Below are positions 47,555 through 57,099 of a stretch of 64,000 nucleotides of DNA, one piece after another (the first letter of the stretch is position 1; every line of letters starts with the position of its first letter). Origin of the DNA: Caballeronia terrestris. Its GTDB lineage: Bacteria; Pseudomonadota; Gammaproteobacteria; Burkholderiales; Burkholderiaceae. The translations under genes and the position numbers were made by a program. A model generated the notes under the pieces. The model saw nothing but the letters and a program-made list of their open reading frames with translations. It ran no database searches and was not told where the DNA came from. The DNA is taken from positions 144,681 to 208,680 of the forward strand of contig NZ_FCOL02000008.1 in the NCBI RefSeq assembly GCF_001544515.1. The letters are read 5' to 3'.

Positions 47555-48814
47555 TTAGCGCATCAGTTCCGAAAACGGAATGAAGCGCACGATTTCGCCC
47601 GCGACGATCGCGTGATTCGGCGGGTTGTCGATGAGGCCGTCGCCCCAGACGGTCGACGTCAGCACGGCCGAACTTTGATTTTCGAAGACGTCGAGTCCGC
47701 CCGCGTCGTTCACGCGCGCGCGCAGGAATTCGTTGCGGCGATCGCCTTTTTTCTGCGTGAAATCGGCGCGCATCGGAAAGACGCGTGGCGCGACTTCTTC
47801 GACGCCCGCCAGCCGCAGGACGAACGGCCGGACGAACAGCAGGAACGTGCAGAAACTCGACACCGGATTTCCGGGCAGGCCGATGAAGAAAGCCTCGCCA
47901 TCGTTTTCGTTGCCGCGACGCACCGCGCCGAACGCGAGCGGCTTGCCGGGTTTCATCGCGATCTGCCACATCGAGATGCGCCCTTCGGCCTCGACGGCCG
48001 GTTTCACGTGATCCTCCTCGCCGACCGATACACCGCCGCACGTCAGGATCAGGTCGTGATCGCGGGCGGCCTGGCGTAGCGTGTCGCGGGTAGCGTCGAG
48101 CCGGTCGGGGACGATGCCGAGATCGGTCACTTCGCAGCCGAGCTGCGCGAGCAGCGCGCGCAACGTGAAGCGGTTCGAGTTGTAGATCGCGCCTTCGCGC
48201 AGCGGCTCGCCGGGCATCGTCAATTCGTCGCCGGTGAAAAAGACCGCGACGCGCGTTCTCTTCACCACGTCGAGCGCGGCGCACCCCACCGATGCCGCGA
48301 GTCCGAGCGCCTGCGGCGTCAGGCGCGTGCCGGCGGGAAGGATCACCGAGCCGCAGCGGATGTCGGCGCCTTGGGGCGTGATCCATTCGCCGGCCCTGGC
48401 CGGCTGCGCGAAGGCGACGCGGCCATCGTCGGTGGCGGTCGCCATTTCCTGCATGACGACGGCGTCGGCGCCCGGGGGCACGGTTGCGCCGGTGAAAACG
48501 CGCGCGGCCGTGCCCGCGGCGAGCGGCGCGGCGACGTGGCCGGCTGGGACGCGCTGCGAGACGCTCAAGGCGACGGGCTGGCCTTCCGACGCGCCCGCCA
48601 GATCGGCCGCGCGCACGGCGTAGCCGTCCATTGAACTGGTGTGCATGGGCGGGACGTCGAGCGGCGAGACGACATCGGTGGCAAGGACGCGGCCGAGGGC
48701 ATCGAGCGTATCGATCGCTTCGACGCCCTCGACGCGCCGCGCGGCGGCAAGCAGGATCGCGAGCGCTTCGGCGGTGGCGAGCATTGGAGGGCGCGTGGCG
48801 GGGGTCGTGGACAT
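47555..48814 (-). CDS. moeA: Molybdopterin molybdenumtransferase
   Basis: 419-residue MoeA, which inserts molybdate into adenylated molybdopterin. Hallmarks: VPPMHTSSMDGYAVRAADL, VFFTGDEL and GLPGNPVSSFCTFLLFVRP. The start at ATG 48812-48814 (MSTTPATRPPML) is chosen because the further upstream in-frame residues are basic and unlike the family. Head of moeA-moaD-moaE. Confidence 0.93.
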   Translation of the reverse strand: MSTTPATRPPMLATAEALAILLAAARRVEGVEAIDTLDALGRVLATDVVSPLDVPPMHTSSMDGYAVRAADLAGASEGQPVALSVSQRVPAGHVAAPLAAGTAARVFTGATVPPGADAVVMQEMATATDDGRVAFAQPARAGEWITPQGADIRCGSVILPAGTRLTPQALGLAASVGCAALDVVKRTRVAVFFTGDELTMPGEPLREGAIYNSNRFTLRALLAQLGCEVTDLGIVPDRLDATRDTLRQAARDHDLILTCGGVSVGEEDHVKPAVEAEGRISMWQIAMKPGKPLAFGAVRRGNENDGEAFFIGLPGNPVSSFCTFLLFVRPFVLRLAGVEEVAPRVFPMRADFTQKKGDRRNEFLRARVNDAGGLDVFENQSSAVLTSTVWGDGLIDNPPNHAIVAGEIVRFIPFSELMR

Positions 48815-49173
48815 GGAGGCAGTGCTTGGTGGTGATTCGAATATTGTAGCGAGAAGCGGTGAAACCGCGTCCGGCCGACGCACGGGGCTGGTGCGTTTCG
48901 TTGGCGGGCGGCGGCCGATGACTATGTGTCGCCGTACCAACTCCAGCGAATGTGTCAACCATGGTCCCGCACGGGCTATTTACGATTCGCTGGTCGCAAG
49001 ATAGCTCGCAGTTTCAGCCCAAAACCCCGCGTGCGCGCAAATAAAACGCTTCGAACAAGGTCGTGAGCAGCGCAAGGAACGACTGCCTCGCCGCCCACCG
49101 AACCCCACACGCCGCCGCGAAAGGGAACCCCCTCCGGTGATACACTCCCACGACACTTTCCCTCTCCTTGTCT
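48815..49173. other. Gap between moeA and the NUDIX gene
   Basis: 359 bp holding the divergent promoters. The only structure seen is a 9-bp inverted repeat, CCAGCGAAT (48943-48951) and ATTCGCTGG (48985-48993), separated by 33 bp. No credible small gene. Confidence 0.45.
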
Positions 49174-49719
49174 ATGAAATTCTGTTCCGTCTGCGGCCAC
49201 GAAGTCGGCCTGAGCATCCCGCCCGGCGACAACCGCGAACGATTCGTGTGCGGCAACTGCGGCACCGTCCACTATCAGAATCCGCGCAACGTCGTTGGCA
49301 CGGTGCCGGTCTGGGACGACAAGGTGCTGCTCTGCCGCCGCGCGATCGAACCGCGCTACGGCTACTGGACGCTGCCCGCCGGTTTCATGGAGATGGACGA
49401 GACGACGAGCGAAGGCGCCGCCCGCGAAACGCTCGAGGAAGCCGGCGCGCGCGTCGAGATCCAGAGCCTCTTCACGCTGCTCAACGTCCCGCACGTACAC
49501 CAGGTGCATCTGTTCTATCTCGCGCGCCTGCTCGACATCGACGTCGACGCCGGCGAGGAGAGCCTCGAAGTAAAGCTCTTCGACGAAAGCGAAATCCCGT
49601 GGGACGAAATCGCGTTCCCGACCGTCGGCCAGACGCTGCGCTTTTTCTTCGCCGACCGCGCCGCCGGCACCTACACGCTGCATACCGGCGACATCTTCCG
49701 CACCCTGCGCGACGGCTGA
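49174..49719 (+). CDS. NUDIX hydrolase with N-terminal zinc ribbon
   Basis: 181 residues. The N-terminal ribbon CSVCG...CGNCG (residues 4-30) precedes the Nudix box [22 protein letters not shown]. This layout resembles NudC-like and ADP-ribose/NAD-related hydrolases, but the NudC SQPWPFPxS motif is not seen. Substrate probably a nucleoside diphosphate derivative. Start at ATG 49174; a TTG two codons earlier is less likely. It precedes aat by 11 bp. Confidence 0.87.
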   Translation: MKFCSVCGHEVGLSIPPGDNRERFVCGNCGTVHYQNPRNVVGTVPVWDDKVLLCRRAIEPRYGYWTLPAGFMEMDETTSEGAARETLEEAGARVEIQSLFTLLNVPHVHQVHLFYLARLLDIDVDAGEESLEVKLFDESEIPWDEIAFPTVGQTLRFFFADRAAGTYTLHTGDIFRTLRDG

Positions 49720-49730
49720 CGGAGTCGCCC

Positions 49731-50462
49731 ATGGTCCCGTGGCTCGCCTCCGACGATCCGTTTCCGCCCGTCGAGCGCGCGCTCGGCGCGACGAGCGGCG
49801 CGCCGGGCCTCCTCGCCGCAAGCGCCGACCTGCTGCCGTCGCGTCTCATCGACGCCTATCGGCGCGGCATCTTCCCGTGGTATTCAGACGGCCAGCCCGT
49901 GCTCTGGTGGAGCCCCGATCCGCGCATGGTCCTCGTTCCCGCTGAATTCAAGGTTTCCGATTCGTTTCGAAAGACGCTAAAGCGCGTGCTGCGCGATCAA
50001 TCGTGGGAAGTGCGCGTCGACGACGACTTCGCCGCCGTCATGCGCGCGTGCGCGCAAACGCCGCGCGAAGGCCAGCGAGGGACGTGGATCACCGCCGATA
50101 TCGTCGATGCGTACTCCACGCTGCATCGCGCGGGCGACGCGCACAGCATCGAAGCGTGGTTCGACGGCGAGCGCGTCGGCGGGTTGTATGGGGTGTCGTT
50201 CGGGAAGATGTTCTTCGGCGAATCGATGTTCGCGCACAAGAGCGACGCATCGAAAATCGCGCTGGCGGCGCTCGTCGGACACTTGCGCCACCATAAAATT
50301 GAGATGATAGACTGTCAGCAGAACACGTCGCATCTGGCGTCGCTGGGCGGCCGCGAGATTCCGCGCAAGGGTTTCGTTACGCACTTGCGCCGCGCTGTCG
50401 CTGAATCGCCGATCCCCTGGCACTTCGACAAATCCGTCCTCCTCGACGTGCTGGCGCGCTGA
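49731..50462 (+). CDS. aat: Leucyl/phenylalanyl-tRNA-protein transferase
   Basis: 243-residue N-end-rule enzyme that adds Leu or Phe to proteins with N-terminal Lys or Arg, marking them for ClpS/ClpAP. Conserved blocks: [45 protein letters not shown] and [22 protein letters not shown] lies 8 bp before the ATG at 49731. The neighbour bpt encodes the complementary acid-residue transferase. Confidence 0.95.
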   Translation: MVPWLASDDPFPPVERALGATSGAPGLLAASADLLPSRLIDAYRRGIFPWYSDGQPVLWWSPDPRMVLVPAEFKVSDSFRKTLKRVLRDQSWEVRVDDDFAAVMRACAQTPREGQRGTWITADIVDAYSTLHRAGDAHSIEAWFDGERVGGLYGVSFGKMFFGESMFAHKSDASKIALAALVGHLRHHKIEMIDCQQNTSHLASLGGREIPRKGFVTHLRRAVAESPIPWHFDKSVLLDVLAR

Positions 50463-50576
50463 AAAACGCGTCATCCAGATAACCAGATCCGACGCATTGA
50501 CTCGATGACCGCCGCGTGACGAACCTGTTCGCGCCACGTCCGGGACCGAGAGAAGACGCCTGCGAGAGCCGCCAAC

Positions 50577-51407
50577 GTGACTCACCCCAACGAGCTGCCG
50601 CTGTCACCGCTTTCCGCGCTGCAATTCTATGCAACAGCGCCCTACCCTTGCAGTTATCTGGAAGGGCGCGTCGCACGCTCGCAAGTCGCTACGCCCAGTC
50701 ATCTCATCAATTCCGACGTCTATACCGAGCTCGTGAAGGCCGGCTTCCGGCGCTCGGGCGTCTTTACGTATCGCCCGTATTGCGACGGCTGCCGCGCGTG
50801 CGTGCCGGTGCGCGTGCCGGTCGCGCGCTTCATGCCGAACCGTACCCAGCGGCGCGTGTGGAAACAGCACGGCGCACTGGTCGCGAGCGTGGCGCCGCTC
50901 CACTACGACGAGGAGCATTACGCGCTCTACATGCGCTACCAGTCGGCACGGCACGCAGGAGGCGGCATGGACCGCGACAGCCGCGACCAGTACGAGCAGT
51001 TCCTCCTGCAAAGCCGCATCAATTCGCGTCTCGTGGAATTCCGCGAACCGCCGCATCCGGGCCATCCGGACCAGCCCGGCGAATTGCGGATGATCAGCAT
51101 GATCGACATCCTCGGCGACGGGCTTTCTTCGGTGTATACGTTCTTCGAACCTGGGCTGTCGCACACGAGCTTCGGCACTTACAACATCCTCTGGCAGATC
51201 GAGCAGGCGAAGAGCCTCGATTTGCCGCACGTCTACCTCGGCTACTGGATTCGCGAAAGCGACAAGATGGCGTACAAGGCGAATTTCCGTCCGCTCGAAG
51301 GACTCGTCGACGGCAACTGGTCGCTCCTCGATCCCTCGACGATGCATTCCGCCGGCACGCCGCCGATGCCCGGCAAGATGCCGCGCGGCGAGCACGAACC
51401 GCGCTGA
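50577..51407 (+). CDS. bpt: Aspartate/glutamate leucyltransferase (Bpt)
   Basis: 276-residue Bpt, which adds Leu to N-terminal Asp or Glu residues and so feeds the same N-degron pathway as Aat. Cys motif in [15 protein letters not shown], and [20 protein letters not shown] near residue 185 are characteristic. It starts with GTG at 50577. It forms a unit with aat (114-bp gap). Confidence 0.93.
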   Translation: MTHPNELPLSPLSALQFYATAPYPCSYLEGRVARSQVATPSHLINSDVYTELVKAGFRRSGVFTYRPYCDGCRACVPVRVPVARFMPNRTQRRVWKQHGALVASVAPLHYDEEHYALYMRYQSARHAGGGMDRDSRDQYEQFLLQSRINSRLVEFREPPHPGHPDQPGELRMISMIDILGDGLSSVYTFFEPGLSHTSFGTYNILWQIEQAKSLDLPHVYLGYWIRESDKMAYKANFRPLEGLVDGNWSLLDPSTMHSAGTPPMPGKMPRGEHEPR

Positions 51408-51549
51408 CGTTCGCGCTTCGGCCGCTTTCGACCGCTTTCCGCCAAAAGCACGCCTCGAAAATCGTCCGATTCCGATTCCCAAGGGCGCTTCGCCCAAAGC
51501 CGCTAAAATAGTGGGTCTCAATTTCTGGCCGTCGCCGGCTCATTCCCTC

Positions 51550-52572
51550 GTGTTCAGTTTTCTCTATCCGCTCGCGCGCGCCCGTCTCTTTCGCATGGAC
51601 GCCGAAGACGCCCACCACCTGACATTGCGCATGCTCGGCGCCGCCGGTCGTACCGGACTCGCCGGCATGCTCGCGAAGCAGTTGCCCGATTCGCCGCGAA
51701 CCGTCATGGGCCTGAGCTTTCGCAATCCGGTCGGGCTGGCGGCGGGTCTCGACAAGGACGGCGCGTGCATCGACGGCCTTGGGGCGCTGGGCTTCGGCTT
51801 CATCGAAGTGGGTACGGTCACGCCGCGCGCTCAACCGGGCAATCCGCGTCCGCGCATCTTCCGGCTACCGGAGGCGGAGGCGCTCATCAACCGGATGGGC
51901 TTCAACAACGGCGGCGTCGATGAGTTCGTCGCGAACGTGCAGGCCGCGCGCTATCGCGGGGTGCTCGGGCTCAACATCGGCAAGAACGCGGACACGCCGA
52001 TCGAGCGCGCCGCCGACGATTACCTCTATTGCCTGGAACGCGTGTATCCGTTCGCGAGCTACGTGACGATCAACATTTCGTCGCCGAATACGAAGAACCT
52101 GCGGCAACTGCAAGGCGCGGGCGAGCTCGATGCGCTCCTCGGCGCGCTGAAGGACAAGCAGCAGCGCCTCTCCGACCTGCACGGCAAACTCGTGCCGCTC
52201 GCACTCAAAATCGCGCCCGATCTCGACGACGAGCAGATCAAGGAGATCGCGGGCACACTGTTGCGCCACCAGATCGACGGCGTGATTGCGACGAATACCA
52301 CGCTCTCGCGTCCCGCCGTGACGGGCCTGCCGCACGGTGACGAAACCGGCGGCCTGTCGGGCAAGCCGGTTTTCGAGGCTTCGAACAATGTGATCCGCAA
52401 GCTGCGCGCGGAAGTCGGAACGGAGGTGCCGATCATCGGCGTCGGCGGGATATTTTCGGGCGCCGATGCCCGCGCGAAGCTCGCGGCGGGCGCCTCGCTC
52501 GTGCAGGTCTACACAGGGCTGATCTACAAAGGGCCGGCGCTCGTGACCGAATGCATCGAGGCGCTTACGTAA
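51550..52572 (+). CDS. pyrD: Dihydroorotate dehydrogenase (quinone), class 2
   Basis: 340-residue membrane-associated flavoenzyme of pyrimidine synthesis, oxidising dihydroorotate with ubiquinone. FMN-binding and catalytic blocks: [42 protein letters not shown] and [14 protein letters not shown] choose GTG 51550 (family-typical [22 protein letters not shown]); a GTG at 51511 is in frame, but a -10-like TAAAAT at about 51504-51509 would place it near the transcript start. Confidence 0.93.
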   Translation: MFSFLYPLARARLFRMDAEDAHHLTLRMLGAAGRTGLAGMLAKQLPDSPRTVMGLSFRNPVGLAAGLDKDGACIDGLGALGFGFIEVGTVTPRAQPGNPRPRIFRLPEAEALINRMGFNNGGVDEFVANVQAARYRGVLGLNIGKNADTPIERAADDYLYCLERVYPFASYVTINISSPNTKNLRQLQGAGELDALLGALKDKQQRLSDLHGKLVPLALKIAPDLDDEQIKEIAGTLLRHQIDGVIATNTTLSRPAVTGLPHGDETGGLSGKPVFEASNNVIRKLRAEVGTEVPIIGVGGIFSGADARAKLAAGASLVQVYTGLIYKGPALVTECIEALT

Positions 52573-52680
52573 TATAGAAATAGACAAACGATCTTTAGGT
52601 ATCGATTGCATTTTGACTATGATCGCCGCATTTGCAGCGTTCGACGCCTTACAGAACCCAACCAAGAGGTCATCAACACA

Positions 52681-53472
52681 ATGAAACTGTCACTGCTCAA
52701 GAAAGTGCTCGTCGCCGGCTTGATCGGAGCATCGTTGTCGGCGGTTGCGCACGCCGAGGATCTGCTCGACACGGTCAAGCAGCGCGGCACGCTGCGCGTC
52801 GGTCTCGAAGGCACCTTCCCGCCGTTCAACTCGAAGTCGCCGCAAGGTGAACTCGTCGGCTTCGACGTCGATATCGCGAAGGCCGTCGCCACCAAGCTCG
52901 GCGTGAAGCCGGAATTCGTCACGACGGAGTGGAGCGGCATCATCGCGGGCCTGCAGGCGGGCAAGTTCGACGTGATCGTGAATCAGGTCGGCATCACCGA
53001 TGCGCGCAAGCAAACGCTCGATTTCTCGCCGGCGTACACGTACTCGAACGCGCAGCTGATCCAGCGCAAGGACGATTCGCGCGAGTTCAAGTCGCTCGAG
53101 GAGCTGAAGGGCAAGAAGCTCGGCGTCGGTCTCGGCACGAACTACATGGACATGGCGAAGGCCGTGCAGGGCATCGACGTGAAGACGTATCCGGGCGCGC
53201 CTGAATACCTGCGCGACCTGGCCGCCGGCCGGCTCGACGCGGCGTTGAACGACCGTCTGATGCTCGCCTACCTGATGAAGAACTCGCAGTTGCCGCTGCG
53301 CACGGGCGCGAACGTTGGCGCGGGCAATCCGTCGGGGATTCCGTTCAAGAAGGGCAATCCGAAGTTCCAGAAGGCCATCGACGACGCGATGACCCAGCTC
53401 GAAGCGGACGGCACGTTCAAGAAGATCTCGGAGAAATGGTTCGGGATCGACGTGACGAAGCCCGCCAAGTAA
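52681..53472 (+). CDS. Amino-acid/cystine-type ABC substrate-binding protein
   Basis: 263-residue periplasmic binding protein of the polar-amino-acid family. The signal peptide (MKLSLLKKVLVAGLIGASLSAVAHAE) is followed by RGTLRVGLEGTFPPFNSKSP and GELVGFDVDIAKAVA. It resembles cystine-binding FliY/TcyJ proteins. The start at 52681 follows a leader with TATGAT (52618-52623) as a possible -10. A terminator separates it from the permease gene. Confidence 0.88.
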   Translation: MKLSLLKKVLVAGLIGASLSAVAHAEDLLDTVKQRGTLRVGLEGTFPPFNSKSPQGELVGFDVDIAKAVATKLGVKPEFVTTEWSGIIAGLQAGKFDVIVNQVGITDARKQTLDFSPAYTYSNAQLIQRKDDSREFKSLEELKGKKLGVGLGTNYMDMAKAVQGIDVKTYPGAPEYLRDLAAGRLDAALNDRLMLAYLMKNSQLPLRTGANVGAGNPSGIPFKKGNPKFQKAIDDAMTQLEADGTFKKISEKWFGIDVTKPAK

Positions 53473-53502
53473 GCCCGTCGCGCTCAAGCGCGGGCGGCAG
53501 GG

Positions 53503-53541
53503 AGGGCGGCATCCGCTGGCGATGCCGCCCTTCTCTTTTTT
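53503..53541 (+). terminator. Intrinsic terminator between binding protein and permease
   Basis: AGGGCGGCATC / GATGCCGCCCT, an 11-bp stem with a 7-nt loop, followed by TCTCTTTTTT. Lying inside the transport operon, it should lower permease expression relative to the binding protein. Confidence 0.87.
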
Positions 53542-53603
53542 GCGCCCGGTTTATGATGTGCGCTTTCTCGCGCGGCACCCTTCCAGGCTAACGTTACCCC
53601 TAC

Positions 53604-54263
53604 ATGTCCACGACATCCCTGCTCGTCCAATCCGCTCCGGTCCTCGTGCAAGGCGCCCTGCTGACGATCAAGTTCGCCGTCTACTCCATGTTCTTCGGCC
53701 TGATCGCGGCCGTCGTGCTGGCGCTGATGGGCATCAGCCGCAATCGCGCACTCAACCTGATCGGGCGCTGTTACGTGAGCGTTATGCGCGGCACGCCGCT
53801 TCTCGTGCAGATTTTCGTGATCTATTACGGGTTGCCGAGCCTCGGCATTTCGCTCGAACCGACGCCCGCGGGCGTGATCGCGTTGTCGGCGAACGTGGCG
53901 GCGTATCTGTCGGAGAGCATGCGCGGCGCGATTCTCGGCGTGCACAGCGGACAGTGGCTCGCGGCGTACAGCCTCGGTCTCTCGCGCACGCAGACGCTTC
54001 GTTACATCATCGCGCCGCAAGCGTTGAGGATCGCGGTGCCTAGCCTGTCGAACAGTCTGATCAGCTTGATCAAGGACACGTCGCTCGTGTCGGTGATCAC
54101 CGTGACGGAGTTGCTGCGCAGCGCGCAGGAAGTCATCGCGGCGACGTATCAGCCGTTGCCGTTGTATCTCGCGGCGGCGTTCGTCTACTGGGTGTTGTGC
54201 AGCATTCTCGAATTCGTCCAGCGGAGATTCGAGCGCAGACTCGCGCTGCCCGGGCGGCATTGA
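53604..54263 (+). CDS. Amino-acid-type ABC transporter permease
   Basis: 219-residue HisM/TcyL-like permease with about five hydrophobic helices (LLTIKFAVYSMFFGLIAAVVLA) and the EAA loop (SLGLSRTQTLRYIIAPQALR) that docks to the ATPase. It partners the upstream binding protein. No ATPase gene follows; the next gene is convergent, so the ATPase must be encoded elsewhere or has been lost. Confidence 0.9.
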   Translation: MSTTSLLVQSAPVLVQGALLTIKFAVYSMFFGLIAAVVLALMGISRNRALNLIGRCYVSVMRGTPLLVQIFVIYYGLPSLGISLEPTPAGVIALSANVAAYLSESMRGAILGVHSGQWLAAYSLGLSRTQTLRYIIAPQALRIAVPSLSNSLISLIKDTSLVSVITVTELLRSAQEVIAATYQPLPLYLAAAFVYWVLCSILEFVQRRFERRLALPGRH

Positions 54264-54288
54264 ACGATCGTCGCGCCCTTTGCCCGTT

Positions 54289-54325
54289 AAAAAGCCGCTC
54301 GACGAATTCGTCGAGCGGCTTTTTT
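54289..54325. terminator. Bidirectional intrinsic terminator
   Basis: GCCGCTCGACGAA / TTCGTCGAGCGGC (54294-54319), a perfect 26-bp palindrome flanked by AAAAA and TTTTTT. It ends both the permease transcript and the convergent lipoprotein gene. Confidence 0.92.
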
Positions 54326-54347
54326 GCTTCAGGACGCTGCAAACGCC

Positions 54348-55124
54348 TTAACGCGTCGCCGTCAGCGAAAACGCGCTGGAACGCTGCGGCGTCACGCCGA
54401 CGAAGGTCAGTTGCCCGTTGATCACCGTCGCCTCGATCGGCATCGCCACGTTGATGCCCGCCGAACACGCGCCGCTCGTGAAGAGGAGCGAGCCGTCGAG
54501 CACGTGCTTGCCCGTCGCGCGCGGCTTGACAGTGCCGGTGAATGTGCAGGCGCCCTGCGAGCCGGTCAGCGTGCCATCGGCGGCGAACGTGACGGACGCC
54601 GACGTCGTGACGGTCGCCGGGTTGGTCCAGTTGCCGAGCACGTCGGCGACGGTGAGCGGCGTGTCGTAGACCGTGTTGTAGTTACCGTTAAAGATGAGCG
54701 GCTCGGTGATCGGCGTCGTGTTGATGTTGGTCGTCGCGCTGAGCGACGTCTTCGCGATGAAGCTGCCGTTCATCACGCCCGCCATCAGCGATCCGGTGTT
54801 CGACAGCGCGACGGTCGCCGGATCGTTGAACGCGCCGTCCTTCGCCGTGATGATGCCCTCGGTCATCCATACGAAGTTGCCGCTCGACGTGTAGACGCTG
54901 AAGTACTGCCCGTTTTCGAGGACGAGCGTCTGGGCGGCGAGACCTGTCGTCGTCGCGCCGTTCCAGATGCCTTCGGGCAGCGTATTCGTCGATTTCGGCA
55001 CGCAGTTCTTTTCGAGCGCGGCGCCGCCCGTGCAAACCTGGTCATCGGAACCGCTCCCGCCGCACGCGGCGAGGACGGGCAGGACCAACAGCATGAGTTT
55101 CGACAGGATTTTCATAGGAGACAT
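54348..55124 (-). CDS. Putative lipoprotein of unknown function
   Basis: 258 residues. The signal and lipobox LAAC (LMLLVLPVLAACGGSGSDD) predict an envelope lipoprotein. The mature part is rich in Thr, Asn and Gly with short beta-like repeats (GNYNTVYDTPL, SVTFAADGTLTGSQGACTF), suggesting a beta-sandwich or calycin-like fold; two pairs of Cys may form disulfides. I do not recognise the family. ATGs at 55124 and 55115 are both possible; neither has a clear ribosome site. Confidence 0.8.
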   Translation of the reverse strand: MSPMKILSKLMLLVLPVLAACGGSGSDDQVCTGGAALEKNCVPKSTNTLPEGIWNGATTTGLAAQTLVLENGQYFSVYTSSGNFVWMTEGIITAKDGAFNDPATVALSNTGSLMAGVMNGSFIAKTSLSATTNINTTPITEPLIFNGNYNTVYDTPLTVADVLGNWTNPATVTTSASVTFAADGTLTGSQGACTFTGTVKPRATGKHVLDGSLLFTSGACSAGINVAMPIEATVINGQLTFVGVTPQRSSAFSLTATR

Positions 55125-55227
55125 GGATTCGACGTTGGCTTCGCGAGCTTTCAGATTGTGGAGCGCCGCCGTTCTTCAACTAACGCGGCGCCGGTACGCG
55201 GAGTTAACGGCGAAGGGTGCGCGAACT

Positions 55228-56211
55228 TTAATCGGTCTCGAAAGGAAAGCGCAGGCCGAGGTCGCGGCGGGCGGCATCGGTGATCGCGATCATGCGCATC
55301 GAGGTCGCGTGCGGCATCACGGGGCTTTCGATCGCGCCTGTGCGCAACAGCTCGCAGAAGTGCGCGGTCTCGTAGTTGAGCCCGCCGCCTTCGAAGGGCG
55401 CGTTCAGTTCGACCTTGCGGCCGTCGATATAGGTGACGGTCGCGCGCGCCGGATTCCACCAGTTCTCGTGGATGGTCACCGTGCCGCCGGTGCCGGCGAT
55501 CAGCGCGTCGCCGCGGCCTTGCAGGTCGAGCCCGCAGAAAAGCTGCGAGATGCCGCGCTCGTGGCGCACGTTCAGGCTCGCGAACGTATCGACGCCGGTC
55601 GCGCCGATTCGTCCGATCGTCTGCACGTCGAGCGCTTCGCCGAGCCAGTCGACCGCGAGAAACGCCTCGTAGATGCCGATGTCGAGCAGCGCGCCGCCAC
55701 CGATGTCCTTCGAGAACGACGGGTGCGTATCGGGCACGTTCGCTATCGAGCAGCCCGCGCGCACGAGCCCGATCTCGCCGATCGGGTCAGCGGCGAGATG
55801 CGCGCGCAACTGCGCGTAGAGCGGATAGAACGGCGGCTTCATCGCTTCCATGAAGAGCAGCTTCGCGGCGCGCGCGGCGTCGATCATCTGCTGCAAGGTG
55901 CGCGCATTCACGGCCGCGGGCTTTTCGCACAAGACAGGCTTGCCGGCGGCGAACGCTCGCAGCGCGTATTCGGGATGGCTGTCCTGATGCGTCGCGATGT
56001 AGAGCGCATCGACTTCGCCGATGAGGGCGTCGAGGGAATCGAAGGCGCGTGCGCCGAACGACGTGGCCAGCGTCTCGGCGCTTTCAATGCGCCGCGACCA
56101 CACGCCCGCCAGCACGGCGCCCGGCACGTGGGCGAGGCCATCGGCGAAACGCCGCGCAATGCGTCCCGCGCCGACGATGCCCCAGCGAATCGTGGTGGTG
56201 GTGTTGCTCAT
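55228..56211 (-). CDS. Gfo/Idh/MocA family oxidoreductase
   Basis: 327-residue NAD(P)-dependent sugar-type dehydrogenase. Rossmann motif GIVGAGRIARRFADGL near the N-terminus, EKP motif GKPVLCEKPAAVN near residue 95 and the second domain with VDTF/GGGALLDIGIYE. Acts on a sugar, inositol or similar polyol derivative; substrate unknown. Start at ATG 56209-56211. It shares a strand with the adjacent GntR gene, which ends in its own terminator. Confidence 0.88.
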   Translation of the reverse strand: MSNTTTTIRWGIVGAGRIARRFADGLAHVPGAVLAGVWSRRIESAETLATSFGARAFDSLDALIGEVDALYIATHQDSHPEYALRAFAAGKPVLCEKPAAVNARTLQQMIDAARAAKLLFMEAMKPPFYPLYAQLRAHLAADPIGEIGLVRAGCSIANVPDTHPSFSKDIGGGALLDIGIYEAFLAVDWLGEALDVQTIGRIGATGVDTFASLNVRHERGISQLFCGLDLQGRGDALIAGTGGTVTIHENWWNPARATVTYIDGRKVELNAPFEGGGLNYETAHFCELLRTGAIESPVMPHATSMRMIAITDAARRDLGLRFPFETD

Positions 56212-56299
56212 CTGCTGGCTCTCCGGGTCGGTTGGATAGGTCGCGGCATTGTGCCTGAAGCGGCGGCGCATCCTTGCAAGACACGGGCAAGCACGAAAC

Positions 56300-56323
56300 A
56301 AAAAACCGGGGCAAGCCCCGGTT
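56300..56323 (-). terminator. Intrinsic terminator of the GntR-family gene
   Basis: On the minus strand AACCGGGGC / GCCCCGGTT (9 bp, loop TT) followed by TTTTG. It lies 30 bp past the gntR-type stop. Confidence 0.85.
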
Positions 56324-56352
56324 CGTCCAAACGACACCCGTCCTTCCGTGCC

Positions 56353-57099
56353 TCAAATCCCCGCAGCCTCTCCGACCACCGGCGGATTTTCGCCGCTTCG
56401 TTCCAGCGAAAACGCGCGCCCCACTTCTTCAGCGGCCAGGTCGATCAGCGCGCGCGTTGCGCGTTCTGCGCCCGAAGCGTCCTTCGCCTCGATCGCCTCG
56501 ACCACCTTGCGCTGCGCCGCGAGCGTGGCCTCGCGCACGGCCTCGATGCCGTCGACGATCGGATTCACCGTCACCAGCGCACCGCGCACGATCGCGGTCA
56601 TCTGGCGGAAAAACTGGTTGCCGCTCGCCGCGACGATGCGCGTGTGCAGCGCCTCGTCGGCCGCCTGGTACTCCGGCTCGCCGACGGTCAGGCGGGCGAG
56701 CGCATCGAACGCATCGCGGATGCCGGCCACTTCGTCCGGCATCGCGCGCGCGGCGGCGAGCGCGGCGGCGCGCGGCTCGATCAGCATGCGGAATTCGATT
56801 ACATCGCGAAGAAACATCTGATCGGGCTTGGCACGAAAGCGCCAGCTCACGACGTCCTCGTCGATCAGCCGCCAGTCGCTCATCGGACGAATGCGCGTGC
56901 CGGTCTTCGGCCGCACGTCAAGCATGTGGCGGGCCAGCAGCATGCTGAGCGCCTCGCGCATGACGGTGCGGCTCACGTCGAATTCCTTGGACAAAACGTC
57001 CTGTGGCGGCAGTATCGCGCCATATCTTTGCTCGACGATGCCGGAGACGAGTCCGTCCATCACCTTCGCCACCAGCGATCGCTCTTTGTTTTCATCCAT
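56353..57099 (-). CDS. GntR/FadR-type (FCD domain) regulator
   Basis: 248 residues. N-terminal GntR winged helix (RYGAILPPQDVLSKEFDVSRTVMREAL), then the all-helical FCD ligand domain (about 95-240) with the metal-binding Asp/His pattern (DVIEFRMLIEPRAA, ALHTRIVAASGNQFF). Such regulators sense sugar acids or short organic acids. GGGGAGAAG just before ATG 57097-57099 decides the start. Possible target: the downstream Gfo/Idh/MocA gene. Confidence 0.88.
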   Translation of the reverse strand: MDENKERSLVAKVMDGLVSGIVEQRYGAILPPQDVLSKEFDVSRTVMREALSMLLARHMLDVRPKTGTRIRPMSDWRLIDEDVVSWRFRAKPDQMFLRDVIEFRMLIEPRAAALAAARAMPDEVAGIRDAFDALARLTVGEPEYQAADEALHTRIVAASGNQFFRQMTAIVRGALVTVNPIVDGIEAVREATLAAQRKVVEAIEAKDASGAERATRALIDLAAEEVGRAFSLERSGENPPVVGEAAGI

